Below are positions 16,485 to 25,769 of a DNA stretch of 64,000 nt, piece by piece. A program made the translations under genes and the position numbers. Below the pieces are notes generated by a model that worked only from the letters and a program-made list of their open reading frames with translations, searched no databases and was not told the DNA's origin. This DNA comes from Alkalimonas mucilaginosa (lineage in GTDB: Bacteria; Pseudomonadota; Gammaproteobacteria; Enterobacterales; Alteromonadaceae): contig NZ_JAUGZK010000006.1 in assembly GCF_036327005.1 (NCBI RefSeq), positions 124,001-188,000 on the forward strand. The letters run 5' to 3'. Numbering within the stretch: position 1 is the first letter of the stretch; each line of letters starts with the position of its first letter.

Positions 16485-18977
16485 TCAGAATGTTGTACCA
16501 ATATTAAAGCTGAAGTTTTCTTGCAAGTCACCTTCGTATTTATTGAGGATCTTAGCAAGGCTAAACGTCAGTGGCCCCATCGGGGAAATCCACTGTAAGG
16601 ATACCCCTGTGCTGACACGAATCATAGTCGGATCGGAGTAATCTGCCAAGAGCGGCTCCCGATCGAACTGGCGCTGCTGCGTCAGATTTGCGTAGCGATT
16701 AAAATCAAACTCGGTATCCCAGACATTACCGGCATCGAGGAAGATACTGGTTCGTACCGAGTTACGGTTGTCTTCACCAACAAATGGCGTCGGTGTGATC
16801 AGCTCCAGTGTGGCAACTGCCATCGCATTACCACCAATTGAACGCTGTGAAACACTATAGCGATCTGTCGATGGATCACCAGGCAGGTTGGTGCTGCCCC
16901 CCGTTATCGGATCCGGCAAGCCGGGAATACTGGTCGGCAAACGGAATACTGCCCGCGGCCCAATAATTCGGTGTTCAAAGCCCCGAATATTGTAACCACC
17001 CGCAGTGTAGTTCTCGTTAAATGGCAAGGTATGATCGTAGCCATTGCGACTGCCGTAGCCATTGCCATAACCAAGCTCCAGCTTACTCATAAAGGTCCAG
17101 CTGTGATCACGGCTAAGTGGGATGTATTTGCGCGCTTCAAAGGATGTCTTGAAGAATTGCAAATCTGAATTAGGCGTAGAAATACGACCATTCAAACCAA
17201 AGTAATGGCCGGCGGTTGGGAACAGGCCGCGGTTCAGCGTGCTTTGTACCCAGCCTGCAGTCAGCTCATAGTTCACATACTTCAAACGGCCATCCGGATC
17301 ATTACCATCCAATAGCACATTTTTAAAATGGCGTAACTGGTCGTAGTCCTGTAACAAGCTAAGGTTATTGAAGCTAATGGTAGCGCCAAAGTTCAGCCGG
17401 TTGTATTCATTAATTGGAATACCCATAGAAGCACCAAAACCATAGCGGGTCTGCCGATACGCTTCCAGGTTAGAGCTCAGGCTGCTGTAATCCGTCTTGG
17501 TATAAAATACCTGCCCCCCCAAGCTTACCCCGTCCAGGGTAAAGTATGGATTATTGTAATTAAGCGCCAGGGTTTTCTGGTATTTGTTGGTATTTAGATT
17601 AATACCAGCACTGTTACCAGAGCCCATAAAGTTGGTTTGCTCCACTCCGATCTGGAAGGCAAGCCCCTGGAAATCGCCATAGGAAATACCGGCATTAAAG
17701 CTACCCGACGGCTGCTCACGGACGTTGAAGGTGACATCCACCTGGTCCTCAATGCCCGGCACATCACGGGTTTCAAATTCAATACGCTCAACGTAAGGCA
17801 GGCGTTGAATGCGTTGTTTTGAAAGCTCCAACGCATCGTTGGACAACCAGCCCCCTTCCAACTGCCTTAACTCACGTCGAAACACCTCATCCTTGGTATT
17901 GGCATTGCCAGCAATATCAATACGGCGCACATAAATACGTTTGCCTGGATCGACGTGAATTGTCAACTCCACCTCTTTGGTGTCGTCATTAATATCCGGG
18001 ATGGTGGTTACCCGCGAGTTGGCATAACCAAAACGGGCCAGGATCCGACTGATTGTCTCTTCTGAATAAGTAACCAAAGCACCGTTGTACAATTCACCTG
18101 GGCTGATCGGTACAATACGCTCAATTAAGGTGTCCTGGCCAATCAGGTCGCCAGCAAAGCGCACCCCAGTCACGGTGTACTGCTCACCCTCAGTGACATT
18201 TAACGTAACATAGACAGAGGATTTGTCCGGGCTGACCGACACCTGGGACGAGTCAATGTTGAAGCGCAGGTAACCGCGATCCAGATAGTAGCTCTGCATC
18301 CGTTCAAAGTCGCCTTGCAGCGTTTGTTTTTGATAACGGTCAGAACCCATAAAGCGCCACCAGGGTTTGTCCTGACCAGATTCAAACACCCTCAGCAAGG
18401 TATCGTTGTCGAAGATTTCGTTCCCGACAATATTGATTTGGCGTACCGAAGCGGCATCGCCCTCATCAAACTTGATCTTGACATTCACCCGGTTGCGCGG
18501 CAAATACACCAGTTCTACTTCAACAGAGGCCTGGTATTTACCAACACCATGGTAGAACTCCGTCAGGCCATTTTCGACACTGCGCAGTATGGTGCGGTCC
18601 AATGGCTCGCCAACCTCAATGCGCTGTGCCGATAAGCTTTCATTTAGCTGATCATCTTTGATGTCTTTATTGCCATCAAATTCGATGCTGTTGATTGTAG
18701 GACGTTCCTTCAGGCGGTAAATCACCGTATTGCCATCCCGTAACACACGGATGTCATCAAAGTGGCCGGCAGAGAACAGTGTTTTAATGCTTCGCGACAA
18801 GGTAAAGTCAGTAACCGAATCACCAACATTAAAAGGTAAATTATTAAGTGCGGCCCCTAAGGCAACCCGTTGCAAGCCTTCAACCTGAATATCCTGAACC
18901 ACAAAGGGTTCGTCTGCATGTAGCGTGTGGCTGATTCCAGCGAGCAGCATTGCAGCTGCTAAACGTTTCATTATCAT
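16485..18977 (-). CDS. bamA: Outer membrane protein assembly factor BamA
   Basis: Central Omp85 protein that folds beta-barrels into the outer membrane. The 830-residue protein has a signal peptide ending at HTLHA, five POTRA repeats (about 24-420; for example FVVQDIQVEGLQRV and YVRRIDIAGNANTKDEVFRRE), and a 16-strand barrel with the Omp85 loop-6 motif (V)RGFEHRIIGPR. It ends in FSFNIGTTF, a typical C-terminal beta-signal with terminal Phe. Two ATGs (18977 and 18971) are possible and neither has a strong ribosome site. It lies between rseP and skp. Confidence 0.97.
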   Translation of the reverse strand: MIMKRLAAAMLLAGISHTLHADEPFVVQDIQVEGLQRVALGAALNNLPFNVGDSVTDFTLSRSIKTLFSAGHFDDIRVLRDGNTVIYRLKERPTINSIEFDGNKDIKDDQLNESLSAQRIEVGEPLDRTILRSVENGLTEFYHGVGKYQASVEVELVYLPRNRVNVKIKFDEGDAASVRQINIVGNEIFDNDTLLRVFESGQDKPWWRFMGSDRYQKQTLQGDFERMQSYYLDRGYLRFNIDSSQVSVSPDKSSVYVTLNVTEGEQYTVTGVRFAGDLIGQDTLIERIVPISPGELYNGALVTYSEETISRILARFGYANSRVTTIPDINDDTKEVELTIHVDPGKRIYVRRIDIAGNANTKDEVFRRELRQLEGGWLSNDALELSKQRIQRLPYVERIEFETRDVPGIEDQVDVTFNVREQPSGSFNAGISYGDFQGLAFQIGVEQTNFMGSGNSAGINLNTNKYQKTLALNYNNPYFTLDGVSLGGQVFYTKTDYSSLSSNLEAYRQTRYGFGASMGIPINEYNRLNFGATISFNNLSLLQDYDQLRHFKNVLLDGNDPDGRLKYVNYELTAGWVQSTLNRGLFPTAGHYFGLNGRISTPNSDLQFFKTSFEARKYIPLSRDHSWTFMSKLELGYGNGYGSRNGYDHTLPFNENYTAGGYNIRGFEHRIIGPRAVFRLPTSIPGLPDPITGGSTNLPGDPSTDRYSVSQRSIGGNAMAVATLELITPTPFVGEDNRNSVRTSIFLDAGNVWDTEFDFNRYANLTQQRQFDREPLLADYSDPTMIRVSTGVSLQWISPMGPLTFSLAKILNKYEGDLQENFSFNIGTTF

Positions 18978-19002
18978 TCTGTGGACAACTTCTGATTAGT
19001 GA

Positions 19003-20358
19003 TTACAAACGAGAAATATCGTTTAGTAGCGCAATTCCCATTAACAGCAGAAGAACCATGGCTCCTATGCGAAAACCTATCTCCTGCGCCTTTTCAGAGA
19101 CCGGTTTGCCTCGTATTAGTTCAACAACCATGTACATTAAGTGGCCACCATCCAAAATGGGCAGCGGCAATAAATTGATGACGCCCAGGTTGACACTGAT
19201 CAAAGCCAAAAAGGTTAAAAAAGCAATCAACCCTATGCTGGCAGTAGTTCCGGCTCCCTGGGCTATGGAAATAGGCCCACTTAAATGCCGTACCGAAACA
19301 TCACCAAAAATAAACTTACCGATCATACTAAAACTGAGTCGGGTCAACTGCCAGGTTTGCTCAGCACCCACCTTAAGCGCAACCAAAGGATTGTGCCGTT
19401 GGGTATAGCGAATGCCATCCGGCCAACCGCTGCTATGCGGTACTATGCCAAGATAGCCCTGACGAAAGCCATCGGCAGTTTGCCGTTCTCCGAGTACTAC
19501 TGTCAAGGGCAGTCGCTGACCTTGCCGTAGAATGATGATGTCAAGGGGTTCAGCCGGGTGATTTTGTATCCATTCAGTTAATTGATACCAGCTTTCCAGC
19601 GACGCATCTGCAACATGTGTGATTTCGTCCCCTACTTGTAAACCTGCGAGCTCAGCAGGCGAAGCTGGCTCAATGTAAGCGATACTGGTCAAGGGTTTTG
19701 GCATCATCAGCTCGATACCCAAGCTAGCGAAAATGGTTTCAGTATCGGGATCAAAGTGCCAGCCAGAAGTATCCAGCACACGCTCAGACCGCTGCCCAGT
19801 CGAGCGGTCCTCCAGTTGCAGGGTAATTTCACGTCGGCCAAGCTGCTCCACCAGAAGCAGGCTCAGGCCTCGGATATCTGCCGATGAGCGACCATTTACC
19901 GCCGTAATCTGCTGATTGGAGTCGAGTTCTGCACTGGCAGCGATAGAGCCAGAGCGAACATCTGCAATAACTGGCCTGGCTTCCGGCACCCCTATCATGT
20001 ACATCAGCCAAAGCACCAGAATAGCAAACAAAAAATTAGCCATTGGCCCTGCAGCTATTATGGCCATACGCTGACGCACGCTCTTTTGATTGAACGCCAG
20101 ATCTTTAAACTGCGGTAATACCGGATCAAAACGATCATCCAGCATCCGAACGTAACCACCAAGCGGGATCATCGCCACCACAAACTCTGTGCCCTGACGA
20201 TCGCGCCAGCGAAACAGTGCTTTACCAAAGCCGATGGAGAAGCGTTTTACTAAGACGCCATTCCTGCGGGCAACCCAAAAATGGCCAAACTCATGAACAG
20301 CAATTAAAATCCCTAAAGCCACCACAAAGCTGGCAATATTCCAGATCAGTGCACTCAT
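19003..20358 (-). CDS. rseP: Site-2 intramembrane zinc metalloprotease RseP
   Basis: Cuts RseA inside the membrane during the sigma-E envelope stress response and clears remnant signal peptides. The 451 residues match E. coli (450). The zinc motif HEFGH is at residues 22-26 in the first membrane helix; two PDZ domains follow (for example YIEPASPAELAGLQVGDEI), then the LDG motif in NLLPLPILDGGHLMY with the third metal ligand. Its ATG overlaps the dxr stop in an ATGA. Placed directly before bamA. Confidence 0.97.
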   Translation of the reverse strand: MSALIWNIASFVVALGILIAVHEFGHFWVARRNGVLVKRFSIGFGKALFRWRDRQGTEFVVAMIPLGGYVRMLDDRFDPVLPQFKDLAFNQKSVRQRMAIIAAGPMANFLFAILVLWLMYMIGVPEARPVIADVRSGSIAASAELDSNQQITAVNGRSSADIRGLSLLLVEQLGRREITLQLEDRSTGQRSERVLDTSGWHFDPDTETIFASLGIELMMPKPLTSIAYIEPASPAELAGLQVGDEITHVADASLESWYQLTEWIQNHPAEPLDIIILRQGQRLPLTVVLGERQTADGFRQGYLGIVPHSSGWPDGIRYTQRHNPLVALKVGAEQTWQLTRLSFSMIGKFIFGDVSVRHLSGPISIAQGAGTTASIGLIAFLTFLALISVNLGVINLLPLPILDGGHLMYMVVELIRGKPVSEKAQEIGFRIGAMVLLLLMGIALLNDISRL

Positions 20359-21566
20359 GAACTACGCCTCGCAATGATTTTTTCCGCAACCAGTCTTGCC
20401 TGCTGGTCTAGCGCAAGAATAGCTTCTAATTCAATCGCTTTATCCATAGCACACTGCTCCAGAACCTCTGCATTGACCATGGCTATCTGGTCAAAACGCA
20501 GCTGTCCGGCCAGAAATGCCGCCACCGAGACTTCGTTGGCAGCATTCAGTGCGGTTGTAGCCGCCTGACCTTGCCGGCAAGCTTCGATTGCCAGATACAG
20601 GTTAGGAAAACGAGCGGGTTCGGCACTGGAAAAGGATAAATCAGCAAGCTTGCTGAAATCCAGTGCTGGTACTTGAGTGCTGATTCGTTCCGGGTAAGCC
20701 ATCGCATAGGCAATTGGAGTACACATATCTGGTTGACCCAGTTGCGCAATCACAGAGCCATCCTGATACTGTACCATGGAATGAATCACACTTTGCGGAT
20801 GGATGACCACCTCAATCTGTTCGACCGGGCACTGAAACAACCAATGGGCCTCAATCAGCTCCAGCCCTTTGTTCATCATGGTTGCACTATCTACCGATAT
20901 TTTCTGCCCCATCGTCCAGTTTGGATGCGCTACAGCCTGGGCAGGCGTGATCTGTGGAAACTCATGCAAGGAGGTCTGCAAAAAGGGGCCTCCACTGGCT
21001 GTCAGTAACAATTTACTGATGCTTTGCTGTTGCAAGCTACCGGCATGGATCTGATGTGTGCACACCGCCTGCTGCAACGAGGCTGGCAGGCACTGAAAAA
21101 TGGCATTGTGTTCACTGTCGATTGGCAGCAGGCGGGCGCCGCTGCTTTTCACTTGCTGCATAAAGAATGCACCCGCCATCACCAGCGCTTCTTTGTTGGC
21201 CAACAGCACTGTTTTAGCTGCTTTTACAGCGGCCAGAGTTGGTAACAAACCAGCAGCACCAACAATGGCAGCCATCACTACATCCGCATCAGGATGCGCT
21301 GCAATATCACACAGCGCCTGCGTTCCCGCCAACACTGTCGTCTGGCTGCCAGCAGCCTGCAACTGATGTTGCAGTTGGGTTGCAGCCGCTTGTTCCGACA
21401 TGACAGCATAGCGTGGCTTAAAACGCAGACAAAGTTGCAGCATAGCCGTCACCGAGCGCTGTGCGGTCAAAGCCAGTACTGCAAAACGTTCCGGGTGTTC
21501 TGCAACGACTTTCAGGGTACTTTGACCGATGGAGCCGGTTGCTCCTAATATCACCAACTGACGCAT
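20355..21566 (-). CDS. dxr: 1-deoxy-D-xylulose 5-phosphate reductoisomerase
   Basis: Second enzyme of the MEP isoprenoid pathway: NADPH-dependent conversion of DXP to methylerythritol phosphate. The 403-residue protein begins with the Rossmann motif LGATGSIGQSTLKVV and has the metal/substrate sites LLPIDSEHNAIFQCL and LTASGGPF, plus HPNWTMGQKISVDSATMMNKGLELIEA. It starts on the base after the cdsA stop and overlaps rseP by four. In E. coli dxr lies between frr and uppS; here it follows cdsA, as in Vibrio and Pseudomonas. Confidence 0.97.
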   Translation of the reverse strand: MRQLVILGATGSIGQSTLKVVAEHPERFAVLALTAQRSVTAMLQLCLRFKPRYAVMSEQAAATQLQHQLQAAGSQTTVLAGTQALCDIAAHPDADVVMAAIVGAAGLLPTLAAVKAAKTVLLANKEALVMAGAFFMQQVKSSGARLLPIDSEHNAIFQCLPASLQQAVCTHQIHAGSLQQQSISKLLLTASGGPFLQTSLHEFPQITPAQAVAHPNWTMGQKISVDSATMMNKGLELIEAHWLFQCPVEQIEVVIHPQSVIHSMVQYQDGSVIAQLGQPDMCTPIAYAMAYPERISTQVPALDFSKLADLSFSSAEPARFPNLYLAIEACRQGQAATTALNAANEVSVAAFLAGQLRFDQIAMVNAEVLEQCAMDKAIELEAILALDQQARLVAEKIIARRSS

Positions 21567-22430
21567 CTAGTAAAAACCACCCAACAAAGCAACCAGCAAG
21601 GCGTAAAGTGGCGCTGTTGCTGTCAGGCTGTCAATTCGATCCAGAATACCGCCATGACCAGGCAGCATCCGGCCACTGTCTTTGACGCCAGCGACCCGTT
21701 TTAACATGCTTTCTGTCAAGTCACCAAAGACAGACAACGTAGTGAGCACAAAAGCGGCCACGAAAAGAACCGGGCTTTGTACCGGCCAGCCAAGGTACCA
21801 GCAAAAAGCAGCCAGCAGCAAAAACACCATGCCAAGGCCACCCAGCATCCCTTCAAAGGTTTTACCGGGACTCACTTTAGGCATCAGTTTAGTGCGCCCA
21901 AAGGGCTTGCCAATCAGATAACCACCAATATCAGCCGCCCAAACCAACGCCAGCAAGCCACAAATCAGCCAGGCTCCGGCAAAGGGATCTACTTCGATAC
22001 CAACACTACGAACCAGCACAATCGCAAGCCAGGATGGCACCAGTGTAAGAAGCCCCATAACAGCCCTAAGCCACAAACGCTTTGACCAAACGCCCTGGCT
22101 GGCTGGAAAGCTCACTACCAGGGCTACGGCCAACCCCCACCACAGAATGCCTGCAGTCAGCACCGAAAAGATAAGAGCAGAACCCGTGTAAGGCCAGTTC
22201 AGGCTGGCAGGCAGCAACAGATAAATGGCAAGCATCAGAGCTGCGGTTAAAGCGACAAAGCCCCAGCGTTTGCGACTACCGCTAAGGCCGCAAAAACTGC
22301 CCCACTCCCAGGCACCCAATAGAAATGCACCGGCAACAAAAGCTGCAAAGGCAGGTAAGGGTAAAAAAAACACCGCAGCCAGCGCCAGTGGTGCCAGGAT
22401 AACTGCTGTTATTATACGTTGTTTTAGCAA
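21567..22430 (-). CDS. cdsA: Phosphatidate cytidylyltransferase (TTG start)
   Basis: Makes CDP-diacylglycerol from phosphatidic acid and CTP in the inner membrane, the branch point of phospholipid synthesis. The protein has about eight membrane helices and the CDS signature near the C-terminus (SVFGDLTESMLKRVAGVKDSGRMLPGHGGILDRIDS). I set the start at the TTG at 22430, one base past the uppS stop, with AAAGGAA seven bases upstream; it gives 287 residues, the family length, starting MLKQRIITAVILAP. The first ATG of the frame, at 22631, would add 67 residues read from inside uppS. Confidence 0.95.
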   Translation of the reverse strand: MLKQRIITAVILAPLALAAVFFLPLPAFAAFVAGAFLLGAWEWGSFCGLSGSRKRWGFVALTAALMLAIYLLLPASLNWPYTGSALIFSVLTAGILWWGLAVALVVSFPASQGVWSKRLWLRAVMGLLTLVPSWLAIVLVRSVGIEVDPFAGAWLICGLLALVWAADIGGYLIGKPFGRTKLMPKVSPGKTFEGMLGGLGMVFLLLAAFCWYLGWPVQSPVLFVAAFVLTTLSVFGDLTESMLKRVAGVKDSGRMLPGHGGILDRIDSLTATAPLYALLVALLGGFY

Positions 22431-22431
22431 A

Positions 22432-23202
22432 TTATGTTCCTTTCGCCTGGCTGGATGCCAAAGCGCAAATTTGTTCTGAAGTACAGCCAAAGCGACGCTC
22501 TCGGCTGACAAAGGCCGCGACAGCCTCTGCGAACACCTGCTGGTCGAAGTCTGGCCATAAGGTCTCGGTGAACCAGAGCTCAGCGTAAGCTGCCTGCCAC
22601 AATAAAAAGTTGCTGATGCGAATATCGCCACCGGTACGGATCAGTAAATCCAGTTCAGGTAAGTCCGCCAGTTGGATGTAAGCAGCAAGCCGCTGTTCAT
22701 CAATGGCATCTACCGCCAGATGCCCATCACGCACTTCTTGCGCCAATTGCCGGGCAGCATTGGCAATATCCCAGCGGCCACCGTAATTGGCTGCTATGGT
22801 CAGTGTCAATGCTTTGTTATCTGCGGTTAAAGCTTCTGCCGCCTGAATTTGCTTGCGCAAAGCATCATCAAAGGCACTGAGATCACCGCATACCCTTAAA
22901 CGAACCTGATTTTTATGCAGGTTTTTCACTTCACTTTTTAGCATCAACATAAAAAGCTGCATCAGGCTACTGACTTCATCCGCAGGTCGTTGCCAGTTTT
23001 CGCTACTAAAAGCAAATAAGGTAAGTGCTGAAATACCTAACTCACGACAAAACCGCACACTTCGCCGAACCGCGTCCGCTCCCTTCTTATGTCCCCAGAC
23101 ACGGGGCTTTCCCTGTTGCTTTGCCCAGCGCCCATTGCCATCCATAATAATGGCAACATGCTGAGGTAACTCATTTTGGTTCAGATGTGACGGTGTGGAC
23201 AT
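22432..23202 (-). CDS. uppS: Isoprenyl transferase (undecaprenyl diphosphate synthase)
   Basis: Condenses eight isopentenyl diphosphates onto farnesyl diphosphate to give the C55 carrier lipid of peptidoglycan and O-antigen synthesis. The 256-residue cis-prenyltransferase begins with HVAIIMDGNGRWAKQQG, where Asp21 binds magnesium, and ends with the RTGGDIRISNFLLWQAAYAELWFTETLWPDF signature region. A terminator-like hairpin separates it from frr; its stop codon is one base from the cdsA start. Confidence 0.97.
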   Translation of the reverse strand: MSTPSHLNQNELPQHVAIIMDGNGRWAKQQGKPRVWGHKKGADAVRRSVRFCRELGISALTLFAFSSENWQRPADEVSSLMQLFMLMLKSEVKNLHKNQVRLRVCGDLSAFDDALRKQIQAAEALTADNKALTLTIAANYGGRWDIANAARQLAQEVRDGHLAVDAIDEQRLAAYIQLADLPELDLLIRTGGDIRISNFLLWQAAYAELWFTETLWPDFDQQVFAEAVAAFVSRERRFGCTSEQICALASSQAKGT

Positions 23203-23218
23203 GCGACCCCTGCATCAA

Positions 23219-23265
23219 TAAAAAACGCCGTGATACATTACCGGGTATAACCCCAACACGGCGTT
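23219..23265 (-). terminator. Rho-independent terminator between frr and uppS
   Basis: On the minus strand AACGCCGTG (23265-23257) pairs with CACGGCGTT (23232-23224), nine base pairs around a 24-base loop, followed by a T-run (TTTTTTATT from about 23225 to 23217). It lies some 20 bases past the frr stop and 17 before uppS. The large loop suggests partial termination or attenuation rather than a full stop. Confidence 0.7.
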
Positions 23266-23284
23266 CCATTTGTTTAAGACCCGC

Positions 23285-23842
23285 TTAAACTTCCATTAGT
23301 TCTTTTTCTTTATCGGCCAGGATTTCATCCACCCGCTTGACATAAAGATCCGTCAGTTTTTGAATTTCATCGGTCGCCCGGCGTTCATCATCTTCGGTAA
23401 TATCTTTATCTTTGAGTAACACTTTCAAATCGTTGTTGGCATCACGACGAATATTACGAATGGCTACCCGGCCTTGCTCAGCCTCTGCCTTCACTACTTT
23501 GACCAGGTCACGGCGACGCTCTTCAGTTAATGCAGGCAATGGAATGCGAATATTGGTGCCGGCACTCATTGGGTTTAAACCCAGATCAGAGTTGATAATG
23601 GCCTTTTCAACCGCTGCCGCCGCACTTTTATCAAATACGGTCAGGCTCAAAGTTCGAGCATCTTCCACGGTAATGTTGGCAATTTGACGCAGTGGCGTAT
23701 CAGCGCCATAGTAAGGCACCATGATGTTATCCAGCAGGCTGGGATGCGCCCGACCAGTACGAACCTTGGACAGTTGAGATTTCAGTGCATCCACACTTTT
23801 TTCCATCCGGCTTTTGCTGTCGTTGATAATATCGTTAATCAC
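23285..23842 (-). CDS. frr: Ribosome recycling factor
   Basis: With EF-G it splits post-termination ribosomes into subunits. The 185 residues match the universal RRF length; visible blocks are LSKVRTGRAHPSLLDNIMVPYYGADTPL, FDKSAAAAVEKAIINSDLGLNP and the basic segment LTEERRRDLVKVVKAEAEQGRVAIRNIRRDAN. It follows pyrH after about 50 bases, completing the rpsB-tsf-pyrH-frr order. Confidence 0.98.
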   Translation of the reverse strand: MINDIINDSKSRMEKSVDALKSQLSKVRTGRAHPSLLDNIMVPYYGADTPLRQIANITVEDARTLSLTVFDKSAAAAVEKAIINSDLGLNPMSAGTNIRIPLPALTEERRRDLVKVVKAEAEQGRVAIRNIRRDANNDLKVLLKDKDITEDDERRATDEIQKLTDLYVKRVDEILADKEKELMEV

Positions 23843-23894
23843 TTCAGTTATCCTTGTAGGCAGTCAGCTGTTTGTGCAGCAAATTCGATCTAGT

Positions 23895-24629
23895 TTACTG
23901 TAAATTCTCAGCGTGGTCGATCAGAGTTCCTTCAACCTCGCCCATTACCACCCGTTTTAAAGCACCGGCCGTATTCATATTAAATACCCGGATAGGCATG
24001 CTGTGGTCCCGCGCCAGGGTAAAGGCGGCTAAATCCATTACCTTCAATTCTTTTTCCAGTACTTCGCTGTAACTCAGGGTGCTGTACATGGTAGCCGCTG
24101 GGTCTTTCACTGGATCGGCCGAGTAGACACCGTCGACTTTGGTGGCTTTGAGCACCGCATCGGCTTCAATTTCGATGGCACGCAGGCAAGCCGCAGAGTC
24201 GGTAGTAAAAAACGGGTTACCGGTACCGGCAGAAAAAATAACCACCCGGCCAGATTTTAGCAAGCTAATGGCTTCAGCCCAACTGTAGTTATCACAGACA
24301 CCATTTAAAGGCACGGCACTCATCATGCGGGCATTGACGTAGGCACGATGCAATGCATCACGCATCGCCAGGCCATTCATCACCGTTGCCAGCATGCCCA
24401 TATGATCACCCACCACCCGGTTCATGCCGGCTTTGGCCAGGCCTTCACCACGAAAAATATTGCCGCCACCAATGACAATGCCAACCTGAACACCAAGTTC
24501 GACAATTTCTTTGATTTCCTGGGCCATCCGATCCAGCACTTTGGGATCGATGCCAAAGCCTTCGTCTCCCATCAGGGCTTCGCCGCTCAGTTTAAGTAAT
24601 ATCCGTCGGTATGCTGGTTTCGGGTTCAT
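23895..24629 (-). CDS. pyrH: UMP kinase
   Basis: Phosphorylates UMP to UDP in pyrimidine nucleotide synthesis; the bacterial hexameric enzyme of the amino-acid-kinase fold. The 244-residue protein shows RILLKLSGEALMGDEGFGID at its start, the IVIGGGNIFRG nucleotide site, MGMLATVMNGLAMRDAL, and FSAGTGNPFFTTDSAACLRAIE. A clear terminator lies between tsf and this gene, so pyrH-frr probably has its own promoter in the 24,640-24,735 interval as well as read-through. Confidence 0.98.
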   Translation of the reverse strand: MNPKPAYRRILLKLSGEALMGDEGFGIDPKVLDRMAQEIKEIVELGVQVGIVIGGGNIFRGEGLAKAGMNRVVGDHMGMLATVMNGLAMRDALHRAYVNARMMSAVPLNGVCDNYSWAEAISLLKSGRVVIFSAGTGNPFFTTDSAACLRAIEIEADAVLKATKVDGVYSADPVKDPAATMYSTLSYSEVLEKELKVMDLAAFTLARDHSMPIRVFNMNTAGALKRVVMGEVEGTLIDHAENLQ

Positions 24630-24737
24630 GCGTGCTCCATCTGATTATCCGCTGTACAGGGGGTGGCTTTGCGGTTGCAGGTCTCACCAGCTGCCCAAGC
24701 CAGATAGAATCAGGCAAGTGAACAGCCAGCAGCCGAC

Positions 24738-24765
24738 CAAAAAAAACCGCGACCTGAGGTCGCGG
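24738..24765 (-). terminator. Rho-independent terminator of the rpsB-tsf operon
   Basis: On the minus strand CCGCGACCT (24765-24757) and AGGTCGCGG (24755-24747) form a perfect nine-base-pair stem with a one-base nominal loop (in practice a tight 3-5 base loop), followed by eight Ts (24746-24739). This is the strongest one-directional terminator of the minus-strand run; it lies 40 bases past the tsf stop. Confidence 0.92.
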
Positions 24766-24804
24766 CTATTCTAGCGTTTTTTGCCTTTAGGCTAAAGCGC
24801 AAAT

Positions 24805-25677
24805 TTACTTCTTGGCTGCTGCAATTTGAGCGGCAACTTCAGCTGCGAAGTCTTCTTCTTTCTTCTCGATGCCTTCACCAACTTCCAGGCGGATGAAAGA
24901 AACCGCATCAGCACCGTTTTGCTTTAAGAAATCACCCACCGAGATGGCAGGATCTTTCACAAACGGCTGACCAGTCAAGCTGACTTCACCAGTGAACTTG
25001 GCCATACGACCAGCGACCATTTTTTCAGCGATTTCTTGTGGCTTGCCACTGTTCACTGCGATTTCGATCTGAATAGCGCGCTCACGCTCTACCACATCGG
25101 CTGGTACATCTTCTGGCTTGACAAAACCTGGGTTGTTAGCAGCGATGTGCATGGCAATGTCTTTACCAATTTCTTCGTTCGCGCCAGTCAACACAGCCAG
25201 TACACCGATACGGCCAGAGTGAACGTATTGACCAATGGTCTCACCTTCCACCACAGCGATGCGACGTACATTGATGTTTTCACCGATTTTTGCGACCAGA
25301 GCAGCACGGGTTTCATCCACAGTACTGCCATTCAGGTCAGTCGCCAGCAAAGCGTCCAGAGCAAAGATCTTGTTGTTGTGAACCAGGTCTGCCACGCTGT
25401 TGGCGAACGCCAGGAAATTGCTGTCACGCGCTACGAAATCAGTTTCACAGTTGAATTCAACCGCAACACCGTAGCCATTGCCAACACGAGTCAAAATGGT
25501 ACCTTCAGCAGCAACACGGCCAGCTTTCTTCGCCGCTTTGGCCAGACCGCTTTTACGCATCTCGTCAATCGCAGCTTCGATATCACCCTTGGTTTCTTCC
25601 AAAGCTTTTTTACAATCCATCATGCCTGCGCCGGTACGCTCGCGCAGTTCTTTTACTAAGGCAGCAGTTACAGCCAT
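24805..25677 (-). CDS. tsf: Elongation factor Ts
   Basis: Exchanges GDP for GTP on EF-Tu. The 290-residue protein opens MAVTAALVKELRERTGAGMMDCKKALEE, the conserved N-terminal domain, followed by the KAAKKAGRVAAEG and NCETDFVARDSNF core blocks. The start is set at 25677, behind ACGAGGAT; an upstream ATG at 25710 would add 11 residues not found in the family. It is cotranscribed with rpsB, about 90 bases upstream. Confidence 0.97.
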   Translation of the reverse strand: MAVTAALVKELRERTGAGMMDCKKALEETKGDIEAAIDEMRKSGLAKAAKKAGRVAAEGTILTRVGNGYGVAVEFNCETDFVARDSNFLAFANSVADLVHNNKIFALDALLATDLNGSTVDETRAALVAKIGENINVRRIAVVEGETIGQYVHSGRIGVLAVLTGANEEIGKDIAMHIAANNPGFVKPEDVPADVVERERAIQIEIAVNSGKPQEIAEKMVAGRMAKFTGEVSLTGQPFVKDPAISVGDFLKQNGADAVSFIRLEVGEGIEKKEEDFAAEVAAQIAAAKK

Positions 25678-25769
25678 CAGAGTATCCTCGTTATCAATCG
25701 GTTTGAGCAAACAGAGGCCGCAGCCTCTGTTGATGTCTTAGTCAGTTCAGCCCCTATGGAGCCAACAGC

